Origin: Phycisphaerales bacterium
Lineage (GTDB): Bacteria; Planctomycetota; Phycisphaerae; UBA1845
NCBI GenBank assembly: GCA_013140575.1
Contig: JABFSN010000058.1
Span: forward strand, 1 to 64,000
Direction of reading: 5' to 3'
DNA length: 64,000 bases
The position numbers and the translations under genes were made by a program. Under the pieces are notes generated by a model. The model was not told the DNA's origin and did not search any database. It saw only the letters and a list, made by a program, of their open reading frames with translations. Within the stretch, counting starts at the first letter, position 1. Every line of letters begins with the position of its first letter. Shown piece by piece: positions 16,906 through 25,404 of the stretch.

Positions 16906-18366
16906 TCATCTGATGAAAAGAAACGTCAGCAGAATGAACAGGGGAATCAGAATGCCCACGCTCCACGACATGTAGCCGAAAAAACTCGGCATCTTGACGC
17001 CCGACTGTTCGGCGATGCTCTTGACCATGAAATTCGGGCCGTTGCCGATGTAGGTCATCGCTCCCATGAACACCGCCCCCAGACTGACGGCCGTCAGATA
17101 CGACGTGCTGATGACCCCCCCGTCGGCCAGCGTCAGCGTGACACCGACGGGCGGAAGCACCCTGGCCGTCTCAAAAAAAACGACGTAGGTCGGGGCATTG
17201 TCCAGAAACGACGACAGCGCCCCGGTCGCCCAGAAGAAATGCCACGGGAGGGACAACCCCAGCGACGCCCCCTTCTCGTGCAGAATCGCGATCGGCACCT
17301 GCATGCAGATGAAGATGCCGATGAACAACGCCGCCACCTCCAGAATGGCGGCATAATTGAACTTGTTCGCCTGCCGTACCCCGACCGGCGTGGTCAGCAG
17401 CGACAACACGACCACGCCGACCATCAGCAGCTCACGCATCAACGGAAACGGGCGGTGCCCGAACAGCTCCTTCGACGGATCGAGCAGCGCCACGCACAGC
17501 ACCACGGCCAGAAGATAGGCGAAGTTGATCTTCCCGGTCAGCCGTAGCGGCACCTTGACCGCGTCGTCGACCACCAGGTCGCGTTTCTCTTCGCGATTGT
17601 GGGCGACGGTGTCGACGATGAAATACAAACCCAGCAGAATGCCGATGGCCGCCAGCCACTCCCAGACCAGATTCAGCGTCCACAGGAACGGCACGCCGCG
17701 GAGATAGCCCAGGAACAACGGCGGATCGCCGATGGGCAACAACGAACCGCCGATATTGCTGACCAGGAAGATAAAGAAGATCACCGTGTGCACGACGTGC
17801 TTGCGTTCGGAATTGGTCTGCAACAACGGCCGAATCAGCAACATGCTCGCCCCCGTCGTTCCGATGAAACTGGCCAACAACGCGCCGACGCCCAGAAATG
17901 CCGTGTTTGTCCCCGCATGCGCCGGTAGATCGCCGCGCAGATTGATTCCCCCGCTGATGACGTACAGACAGAACAGCAGCACCATGAACGGGACATATTC
18001 GTCCATCAACGCATGTTGCAGGACCGTCGTCACCGTCGCCACGCCGTCCCAAATTGCGTAGTAGGCAAGCGTCATGGCCGCGAAGACCAGCGAAACCGCC
18101 AGTCGGTTGCGATTGTGCTCCCACCAATGCGCCGTGAACGGGATCAGCGGAAGCAGCGCGATGCACAACAGCAACGCCGCGAACGGAAAACACGCCCACA
18201 GCGGCGGCGTGTGACCGCGCCCGGCTTCGTGTCCGCCCGCGCCCTTGCCGATGTACGTGATGTAGCTCAAGTACGCGAATGCAACGGCGCCGCCGAGAAT
18301 GCCCAGCCACGTCGCGCCGGTCAATCGCCCGGACGCAACATTCGATCGAGGGGTGCTGTCTGTCAT
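16906..18366 (-). CDS. CitMHS-like Na+/H+ antiporter or anion transporter
   Basis: Integral membrane protein with about 12 hydrophobic segments over 486 residues. Signature regions include NIGGSLLPIGDPPLFLGYLR and TYIGNGPNFMVKSIAE, typical of the ion transporter superfamily members annotated as sodium:proton antiporter (CitMHS-like). The two inverted halves each carry an NxGxxxxPIGxP / IGNGPN-type site. The substrate cannot be fixed from sequence. It lies 131 bases upstream of (and co-directional with) carbamate kinase. Confidence 0.78.
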   Translation of the reverse strand: MTDSTPRSNVASGRLTGATWLGILGGAVAFAYLSYITYIGKGAGGHEAGRGHTPPLWACFPFAALLLCIALLPLIPFTAHWWEHNRNRLAVSLVFAAMTLAYYAIWDGVATVTTVLQHALMDEYVPFMVLLFCLYVISGGINLRGDLPAHAGTNTAFLGVGALLASFIGTTGASMLLIRPLLQTNSERKHVVHTVIFFIFLVSNIGGSLLPIGDPPLFLGYLRGVPFLWTLNLVWEWLAAIGILLGLYFIVDTVAHNREEKRDLVVDDAVKVPLRLTGKINFAYLLAVVLCVALLDPSKELFGHRPFPLMRELLMVGVVVLSLLTTPVGVRQANKFNYAAILEVAALFIGIFICMQVPIAILHEKGASLGLSLPWHFFWATGALSSFLDNAPTYVVFFETARVLPPVGVTLTLADGGVISTSYLTAVSLGAVFMGAMTYIGNGPNFMVKSIAEQSGVKMPSFFGYMSWSVGILIPLFILLTFLFIR

Positions 18367-18478
18367 CTTTCAGCGAATCTCCGGATTCACGTTGCCATTC
18401 GCCCGCGTCGATCACGCGCAAGGCGCTAAATGGAACCACGGAATAGGGAAACCGACTCCAGCATGGCGCGCGAATCCT

Positions 18479-18558
18479 CGCCCGTAGGGCGAACGGTCTT
18501 AGCCAGGGGCTTCAGCCCCTGGATTGGATTCCCCATTTCTTTCCGCCCGGAGGGCGGA
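18479..18558. repeat. Intergenic palindrome cluster
   Basis: Three short palindromes follow one another: cgcccgtagggcg (18479-18491), ccaggggcttcagcccctgg (18503-18522) and tccgcccggagggcgga (18542-18558). The middle one is of the same type as those at 9815-9890. The cluster occupies most of the gap between the CBM9-like gene's stop and the antiporter start. Confidence 0.6.
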
Positions 18559-18655
18559 CGAACCCCGGTTTCCCTTTTGTGTGTACTTATTTAGAATCTA
18601 CTCCCGCCTGCATATTTCGCCAATCGACGAATCGCAGCGTCGGCTTCGTGGCATC

Positions 18656-19393
18656 CTACCGGGCGAGGACGGCCGTGGCCCATGTCGAGGGGTCCATGTG
18701 CCAGTTCAGTTCGTCGCCAATGGTCAGGTACTGCTGTCCAAACTCGCGGTCTTCGAGCATGTAGAAAAAACCGATTCGCGGGTGTTCGTCGGGGTCGAAA
18801 CCCACCAGCGCCTCCCGGGAAATGAATCCTTCAAGCGCATAGCCGTTCGCCGTCACCCGTGACGCCACATGAACGGTGCCGGCTTCCGCCCGTGCCTGCC
18901 CCGCGCCGTCGTCATCCGGGCGATCGTCTTTTTTGGGCACGCCCGTCTTTGAAGTGACCGGAGGCTGCGCCTCCCGCGAGTGCTCGATTGCCCCGACGAC
19001 CGGGGCGCTGCCGCCGACGGGATTGCGTGCGGCGGCGCCTCCGCCGACCGGCAAAAAATAGAACTGCCGGCAGAAACGGGTCGCCCGACGGTTATCGCGC
19101 GTGTCGCGCGTGTCGGTCATGACCCGCAGGTTGTCGCCTTTCCAATACTGTTCCACATCGCAGACAGGCGCCAGGCGCTTTCCGATGATCCGCGTCGCAA
19201 TGTACAGTCCCTCGTCGTTCCAGCATGACCACACGGGCGCGAACGGCCGTCGACCGTCAAGCTCGGAAAACAACGGAAGCAGCTCCCGGTCCGTCCATCC
19301 CTCGAGCGAGCCGTCGACCGCGGGCGGGCGCCGTCGATACGCCAACGGAAACTCGAAATCGAACAGATGGGTCACCGGAATGGGTGCGCTCAT
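18656..19393 (-). CDS. CBM9/DOMON-like protein coupled to UvrA
   Basis: A 245-residue protein with no signal peptide. The segment PPAVDGSLEGWTDRELLPLF and the following WSCWNDEGLYIATRI resemble the beginning of carbohydrate-binding family 9 (DOMON-like) domains, and FYMLEDREFGQQYLTIGDEL resembles the end. Its ATG overlaps the UvrA stop in ATGA (19390-19393), so the two are translationally coupled. Its role beside a repair ATPase is unknown. A variable middle (~120-180) is poorly conserved-looking. Confidence 0.65.
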   Translation of the reverse strand: MSAPIPVTHLFDFEFPLAYRRRPPAVDGSLEGWTDRELLPLFSELDGRRPFAPVWSCWNDEGLYIATRIIGKRLAPVCDVEQYWKGDNLRVMTDTRDTRDNRRATRFCRQFYFLPVGGGAAARNPVGGSAPVVGAIEHSREAQPPVTSKTGVPKKDDRPDDDGAGQARAEAGTVHVASRVTANGYALEGFISREALVGFDPDEHPRIGFFYMLEDREFGQQYLTIGDELNWHMDPSTWATAVLAR

Positions 19394-22300
19394 GCGGATG
19401 ACCTCTCGTGCCGGCTTGGCATCGACGATCGGATGACTTTGGCAAGCTGGCCGGCATCGTTTTCGTCCACGGTCCGAATCCAGAACGTGATGATGTCCTC
19501 GAGCCGGCAGCGGCGGATCGAAGTAGATGAGCCCAACCCTTCGATACGCACGGGGGTGAATACCCCGTACGGAACCCGGAATTCGCAGCGCAGTCCCTCC
19601 GGCCGGTTGGTCACAATTCTGCCCAGCGACGCGGACCTTCCCGGGCGACGCAAGCCCACGCACACCTTGGCGTTCCAGTCCAACTCGATGGTCGGATCGG
19701 TCTTGCGAATCCGGCCGACGATCTGGAGCAGGCAGGACGGTTCCCATCGAATGCGATCCCGATGGCGAATGGACTCCTGCGACAGGTGCCGGTGGCGACC
19801 GTCCTCCGGCGTGGCGGTCGCGGTCTCGGTCACGAGCGAGTGGTTCTGCGTCGCCTCCAGATAAGCGCGGCCCGCCTCTTCAAGGAATTGACGAAACGTC
19901 GGTTTGTGAATGTCCCCGAAATCGCGCAATTGCAGGCGAATATCGTCATGCCGTGCGTCGACTCTTCGGACGCGAACACGATCGCCCTGTCCGTATAGCG
20001 GCAGATCGGTTCGTTCATCGAGCGTTTTGATCTTTAGACCGCGGCGGAGCGATCTCTCCGTGAAACGCCCGCGAGGCACACGCAGCGAAATGTCGAGAAG
20101 CTCCCGCCCGCCGGTCAGAAGATGGGCGAACCACATCGGCACGTCCCCCGCCGCCCGCAACTCCACGCGCGTCCGGTCGTTCCAATCGGCCGGGGCGAAC
20201 CCGTCCATCCGTTCGATGACTTCAACCAACCACTCCAGAACCTCCGTCGACCATTGAACGGGGCGGCCCGCCCGGTCGCGATGGTCCGCGGTATGCCACG
20301 CTTTTCCGTCGGTCTCCCACGGCGGCGCCGGCTGATGCGCCAGCGCGGCACGCACGTCGAGGGGACGCGACAATTCCGCCTCGACGGCCTCACGCTCGAT
20401 TCGGTCCGCGGGCACGCGTTCGCGATGTGGACCCGCCTTCAGCACCGGCCGCAGCGCGATCCCGGTAAACGAATCGGAACATCGGGCGACGCTTTCGGGC
20501 GTCCCGGCGACGACGACCCGACCCCCTTCGTCGGCCGCGTCCGGTCCCATGTCGATGACGTAATCCGCCGTCTTGATCACATCCAGGTTGTGTTCGACGC
20601 AGACGACCGTGTTGCCGAGATCGACCAGCCGATGCAGCACGTCCAGAAGTTGACGAACGTCGTCAAAATGAAGTCCGGTCGTCGGTTCGTCGAGAATGTA
20701 CAGCGTGTTGCCGGTCGAAGGACGCCCCAGTTCGGCCGCCAATTTGACTCGTTGGGCTTCGCCGCCGGAGAGCGCCGGGGCCGGCTGGCCCAGCGGCAGA
20801 TAGCCAAGCCCCACGTCTTCGAGCGTCTGCAGCATGCGCTGCAGTTTGCCGACGGCCTGGAACAGCGTGCGCGCCTCGGCAACACGCATCTCCAGAACGT
20901 CTGCAATGCTCCTGCCATGAAACGCGACTTCCAATGTCTCCCGGACGTATCGGCGGCCGCGGCAATTCTCACACTCGATCCAGACGTCCGGCAAAAAGTG
21001 CATCTCGATGCAGCGCCGCCCCGCGCCCTCGCAGGCCTCGCAACGGCCCCCGGGGCGATTGAAGCTGAAACGATTGGCCGTATATCCGCGAATGCGGCTC
21101 TCCGGCAGCCTGGCGTATAACTCGCGCACAATGTCGAATATGCCCGTGTACGTGGCGGCGTTGCTCGTGGGACTGTGCCCCAGCGGAGACTGGTCGATAT
21201 CGATTACTTTGTCGATGAATTCCGCCCCGCTGACGGCGCCATTCGTCTGCGGTTGCGTGGATTGCCCCTGAATGCGGGCTGCCAATCCACGATAGAGCGT
21301 GTCCCGAACCAGTGAGCTCTTGCCGCTGCCCGAGACGCCGGTCACGGCAATAAATCTCCCCAGCGGGAACGACACGTCTATCCCCTTAAGGTTGTACATT
21401 CTCGCATTGTGGACGATCAGCCGCCGCTCCGGAATTGCGTCGGCACTGTCGTCAACCGGGCGGCGGTTCGTCGGCACGGGAATGGCCTCACGACCGGAAA
21501 GGTACCGGGCGGTAAGTGACTTCCGCCGTTTGAATCGGGCGGGCGCACCGTCCGCGACCACCATCCCGCCGTCGCGGCCCGCGCCCGGCCCGAAATCGAC
21601 GATGTGGTCCGCGTGGGCGATCACCTGACGGTCGTGTTCGACGATCACCAGCGAATTCCCCAGCCGGCGAAGGGACTGCAGAGCGCCGATCAGCCTTGCG
21701 TTGTCCCGCGGGTGCAGTCCGATGGTGGGTTCATCCAGAATGTACAACACTCCGGTCAGCCCGCTGCCGATCTGTGAAGCCAGGCGAATTCGTTGCGATT
21801 CACCGCCGGACAGTGTCGGCGCGGGGCGATCAAGAGTGAGATAGGGCAGGCCGACGTCGCAGAGAAACCGCAGACGCGACAGCAGTTCCCGCATCAGCAC
21901 ACCCGCGATCTTTCGCTCGGTCGGGCTCAGCGACAGTCCGGCGAAGAAAGTCATCGCCGCCGACAGCGGTAACCTGCAGACTTCCTCTATTCGGCGGCCA
22001 TTTATTTGAACGGCGCGCGGATGGGGCTTCAGACGCGATCCGCCGCAGGACCGGCACGATACTTCAGACACCAGTCCCTCGAACCGCTTGCGGTATTGCC
22101 AACTCGAGCGACTGGCGCGGTCGATCGCCGGCGAGTAGCCGCGCCACCGAAACCGAACGCCGCGCCAGCTCGCGGGAACAACGCCATTCTCCGCCGCCAG
22201 CTCGATCCACGTGTCATCGGCGCCGAATAGAATCGCATTGCGCTGCTGTTCTCCCAGTTGAGACCAGGGCGTGTGCGGATCAACATCCAAATGTCGCGCC

Positions 22301-24471
22301 AACGCCGCGAGAACGGCGACCGCCGGCGGGTTGCCGCGGGGATTGTCCCAGCCGGCCAATGCCCCGGCGAGGATCGAACGCTCCGGATGAACGGCGACCA
22401 TGTTGCCGCCGAGTCCGCGTTGCACGCCAAGCCCCTCGCAACCATCGCACCATCCCATGCGGCTGTTGAATGAAAAATGATGCGGCGTCAGCTCGTCGTA
22501 AGTCACGCCGCACCGCCCGCACTCCCGCATTTCGGAAAAAAACAGTTCGCGCCCCGCGTCGTTCCCACTTGAACCGGCGCCGACCGACACCACCGCCTTC
22601 ATTCGGCCCGAGCCGACGCGCAGGGTCTGCTCCACGCTGTCGGTAAGACGCGGACGCTGTACCGAGCTCAGAGAAATGCGATCCACGACCAAATCAACGC
22701 TTGGTCGGGATTTCGCGTCCATCGGAATCGCCTCGTCGAGCGAATAAATCTGCCCGTCGATCCGGACGCGGGAAAAGCCGTCGGCCCGTGCCTGGCGCAG
22801 CCGTTCCTGCCACGAACCCTCGCGTCCGATCTCCAGCGGCGCCAGCAGGGTCACGAGCCCGCGACCCTTGATGGCAAGCAGGTGATTGACGACTCCCTCC
22901 GCCGAATGTCTCAAGACCGCCTCGCCGCACCGCGGACAGTGCGGCTTGCCGACCCGGGCCCACAACAGACGCATGTAATCGTATATCTCGGTCACCGTGC
23001 CCACGGTGGAGCGGGGTGACTGAATCGGGCTCTTTTGATCGATGGCAATGGCCGGCGACAGTCCCGAAATGCGGTCCACGGCCGGCCGCTCGAGTCGGCC
23101 CACAAACTGTCTGGCGTACGCGCTCAATGATTCCACGTAACGTCGATGACCTTCCGCGTAGAGCGTGTCGATTGCCAGGCTGGTTTTGCCGCTGCCCGAG
23201 ACTCCGGTGAAGACGGTCGTCTTGCCTCGCGGAATGGAGACGTCGATGTGTTTGAGATTGTGCTGCCGTGCGCCTTCCACAGTGATTCGGTCATAACCGG
23301 TCTTTCGTCGCGATTTGATCGTCGAAGTGCGTTTCAACCCGCACGCCGCCCCGCCGGCCGCGACACGCGACCCATTCAGCATCATTCGCAGCGCCTGGCC
23401 GGTGTGGCTGCCGTCGGCTTGCGCGATCTCCTCCGGTGTACCCTCTGCGACGATATGGCCGCCGGAGTCTCCGCCTTCGGGGCCCAGATCGATGATCCAG
23501 TCCGCCGTCTTGATCACGTCGAGATTGTGTTCCACCACGACAACCGAATGCCCCGCATCGACGAATCCGTGCAGAACGGACAGGAGTTTGCGAATATCGT
23601 CGAAATGCAGGCCCGTCGTCGGTTCGTCGAGAATGTACAGTGTGGAACCGATGGGTCTCTTGACCAGTTGACGGGCCAGTTTTATCCGCTGCGCTTCGCC
23701 CCCCGAAAGCGTCGTCGAGGGTTGCCCGAGTTTGATGTAATTCAGCCCGACGCAAAGCAGTGTATTGAGCATCGCGTGAATCGCGGGAATCTCGGAAAAG
23801 TGCGAAGCGGCATGTTCCGCGTCCATTTCCAGAACGTCAGCGATGCTCTTTTCCTTGAAGAGGATGGAAAGGGTTTCGCGCTCGAATCGCCGGCCGTCGC
23901 AGACCGTGCAGGTGACCCACACGTCGGCGAGAAAGTCCATCTCGATGCGATTCGCGCCATTTCCTTCGCACGCTTCGCACCGCCCGCCTGCCTGCCGTCC
24001 GGCCGGAACATTGAAACTGAATCGTCCCGGCTTGTATCCGCGCACCCTGGAGTCGGGCAGCCTGGCGTACAGGTCGCGAATGGCGTCGAACAATTTGATG
24101 TACGTCGCGGGATTGGACCGGGGCGTTCGGCCGATGGGTGATTGATCGATATCGATGACGCGGTGCAAATGCTCGATTCCGAGGACGTCGTCGTGCAGAC
24201 CGGGCTGGGCGGATTCCTCGCCGTTGAGGTCGCGGGCCAGACGCTGCCACACGATGTCGTTGATCAGCGAGCTCTTTCCGCTGCCCGAAACACCGGTGAT
24301 ACAGACGAACCGGCCCAGCGGAATAAAGACGTCCAGGTTCTTCAGATTGTTGTGCCGCGCTCCGCAAACCACAAGCCACTGCATCTCGCCGCGCAATGGT
24401 TCCCGTGGCGCAGACCGATCGGTCATGGCGCTCTTGACTGGAAGCTCTGATGTCGAAGGTTTCCGACTCAT
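19390..24471 (-). CDS. uvrA: Large UvrA: second half of copy A plus full copy B and an extension
   Basis: Damage-recognition ATPase of nucleotide excision repair, here 1693 residues with three ATPase halves. Residues ~25-385 are a UvrA C-terminal half, ~394-985 a complete N-terminal half with zinc-binding CPRCG/CGRCG...CDGCEG pairs, and ~1015-1340 a second C-terminal half. Each has Walker A GVSGSGK, an LSGGE signature and an ILDEPT(T/I)GLH Walker B. The remaining ~350 residues are an extension absent from classical UvrA (motifs MDGFAPADWNDRTRVEL and FAHLLTGGRELLDISLRVP). It starts where an ordinary UvrA linker would be, so with the gene at 25405-27342 it forms a split double UvrA. Confidence 0.88.
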   Translation of the reverse strand: MSRKPSTSELPVKSAMTDRSAPREPLRGEMQWLVVCGARHNNLKNLDVFIPLGRFVCITGVSGSGKSSLINDIVWQRLARDLNGEESAQPGLHDDVLGIEHLHRVIDIDQSPIGRTPRSNPATYIKLFDAIRDLYARLPDSRVRGYKPGRFSFNVPAGRQAGGRCEACEGNGANRIEMDFLADVWVTCTVCDGRRFERETLSILFKEKSIADVLEMDAEHAASHFSEIPAIHAMLNTLLCVGLNYIKLGQPSTTLSGGEAQRIKLARQLVKRPIGSTLYILDEPTTGLHFDDIRKLLSVLHGFVDAGHSVVVVEHNLDVIKTADWIIDLGPEGGDSGGHIVAEGTPEEIAQADGSHTGQALRMMLNGSRVAAGGAACGLKRTSTIKSRRKTGYDRITVEGARQHNLKHIDVSIPRGKTTVFTGVSGSGKTSLAIDTLYAEGHRRYVESLSAYARQFVGRLERPAVDRISGLSPAIAIDQKSPIQSPRSTVGTVTEIYDYMRLLWARVGKPHCPRCGEAVLRHSAEGVVNHLLAIKGRGLVTLLAPLEIGREGSWQERLRQARADGFSRVRIDGQIYSLDEAIPMDAKSRPSVDLVVDRISLSSVQRPRLTDSVEQTLRVGSGRMKAVVSVGAGSSGNDAGRELFFSEMRECGRCGVTYDELTPHHFSFNSRMGWCDGCEGLGVQRGLGGNMVAVHPERSILAGALAGWDNPRGNPPAVAVLAALARHLDVDPHTPWSQLGEQQRNAILFGADDTWIELAAENGVVPASWRGVRFRWRGYSPAIDRASRSSWQYRKRFEGLVSEVSCRSCGGSRLKPHPRAVQINGRRIEEVCRLPLSAAMTFFAGLSLSPTERKIAGVLMRELLSRLRFLCDVGLPYLTLDRPAPTLSGGESQRIRLASQIGSGLTGVLYILDEPTIGLHPRDNARLIGALQSLRRLGNSLVIVEHDRQVIAHADHIVDFGPGAGRDGGMVVADGAPARFKRRKSLTARYLSGREAIPVPTNRRPVDDSADAIPERRLIVHNARMYNLKGIDVSFPLGRFIAVTGVSGSGKSSLVRDTLYRGLAARIQGQSTQPQTNGAVSGAEFIDKVIDIDQSPLGHSPTSNAATYTGIFDIVRELYARLPESRIRGYTANRFSFNRPGGRCEACEGAGRRCIEMHFLPDVWIECENCRGRRYVRETLEVAFHGRSIADVLEMRVAEARTLFQAVGKLQRMLQTLEDVGLGYLPLGQPAPALSGGEAQRVKLAAELGRPSTGNTLYILDEPTTGLHFDDVRQLLDVLHRLVDLGNTVVCVEHNLDVIKTADYVIDMGPDAADEGGRVVVAGTPESVARCSDSFTGIALRPVLKAGPHRERVPADRIEREAVEAELSRPLDVRAALAHQPAPPWETDGKAWHTADHRDRAGRPVQWSTEVLEWLVEVIERMDGFAPADWNDRTRVELRAAGDVPMWFAHLLTGGRELLDISLRVPRGRFTERSLRRGLKIKTLDERTDLPLYGQGDRVRVRRVDARHDDIRLQLRDFGDIHKPTFRQFLEEAGRAYLEATQNHSLVTETATATPEDGRHRHLSQESIRHRDRIRWEPSCLLQIVGRIRKTDPTIELDWNAKVCVGLRRPGRSASLGRIVTNRPEGLRCEFRVPYGVFTPVRIEGLGSSTSIRRCRLEDIITFWIRTVDENDAGQLAKVIRSSMPSRHERSSA

Positions 24472-24495
24472 GGCACAGTGGCGAACGTCAAATCG

Positions 24496-25065
24496 TCAGA
24501 CTCCGCCTGCATCGCGCAGGGCGATCAGGTCGTCCGCGACACCCAATTGGCCGGCGTGGTCAAACAAATACCGCCAATCCAGTTTCGTTCCGCAAACGCG
24601 CATCACGCTGAGCGCGTTTTCCCATTGCTTCTGCGAGCGGGAGTCCTTCCGCCAAAGCAACTTCATCAAAACTACGTCTTCGGCGGAAGTCAGCCGGAAA
24701 GCGGGTCCCGCGGAACCGATCCGCGCGAGAACGGACCGTTGCATGGCGTCGTCCAGATAGCCATTCGTGGGCACGAATGAGATATCCACTTTCAATCCCG
24801 ATCGCAGATCCACGACATTGGCGATTCCAAATCGCCCGGCCTCCATCTGAAGCATTTCGCGATCCCGATAGAAATAGGCGGGTAATGCGTCCGCGACGGC
24901 CCCCGCCTGAGCGGGCGTCGCCTGAACAAGTACGTCCACGTTCAGGCTCGTGACCGGATCACCGTGGACAGCGCTAACCACCGACCCGGTGATCGCGTAT
25001 GGGATGCCGAGCCGATCCAGCAGCGCGGCCAGATCAATTAGTGTGCTTTGAAGGGTGTCTTCCAT
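24496..25065 (-). CDS. Nucleotidyltransferase-fold protein
   Basis: A 189-residue protein resembling stand-alone nucleotidyltransferases of the MNT/AbiEii-like superfamily. IPYAITGSVVSAVHGDP is the GS motif, and SLNVDVLVQ occupies the position of the metal-binding DxD, but with Asn in place of the first Asp. A later Asp (LKVDISFVP) could be the third acidic residue. The C-terminal helices (SAEDVVLMKLLW) are typical. The ATG directly abuts the TAA of the upstream 77-aa gene. The pair sits between two pieces of UvrA. It could be a toxin/antitoxin or an inactive derivative. Confidence 0.7.
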   Translation of the reverse strand: MEDTLQSTLIDLAALLDRLGIPYAITGSVVSAVHGDPVTSLNVDVLVQATPAQAGAVADALPAYFYRDREMLQMEAGRFGIANVVDLRSGLKVDISFVPTNGYLDDAMQRSVLARIGSAGPAFRLTSAEDVVLMKLLWRKDSRSQKQWENALSVMRVCGTKLDWRYLFDHAGQLGVADDLIALRDAGGV

Positions 25066-25299
25066 TTACGGATCAGCGGATTGAAGCCCGCGGCGCAAGG
25101 CAAACACGAAGTCCGTCATACTGCAGAGAAGGTCGCCGTTCGCTGTCGGGCCGCGGCATTGAGCCAGATGGTCTTGCCACATACGGTCACGGTCCTGCGC
25201 TGACATGTTGGTAAATAGCTCATCCGTCATGCGCGCAATGACCTGGAAACGTTCCGACAAATCGTCGCAGGTGGGCGCGTCGGATGAGCGATTTTGCAT
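25066..25299 (-). CDS. Small protein paired with the nucleotidyltransferase
   Basis: 77 residues, acidic and helical, not recognised. It contains three spread Cys residues and a central MTDELFTNMSAQDRDRMWQ stretch. ATG 25299 has AAAGGCGG upstream; the frame extends to 25356 without support. The stop TAA is immediately followed by the ATG of the nucleotidyltransferase gene, indicating co-translation and a likely two-component module. Confidence 0.55.
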   Translation of the reverse strand: MQNRSSDAPTCDDLSERFQVIARMTDELFTNMSAQDRDRMWQDHLAQCRGPTANGDLLCSMTDFVFALRRGLQSADP

Positions 25300-25404
25300 G
25301 GAACGCCCGCCTTTCGTTGAGCCCCTGACTCCCGTGTCGAAGTTCCGCCCAGCCATCCGCGCATTGTACCCGGCAAGCGGGCCTGCGCGAAGATTGCAAC
25401 TTCG

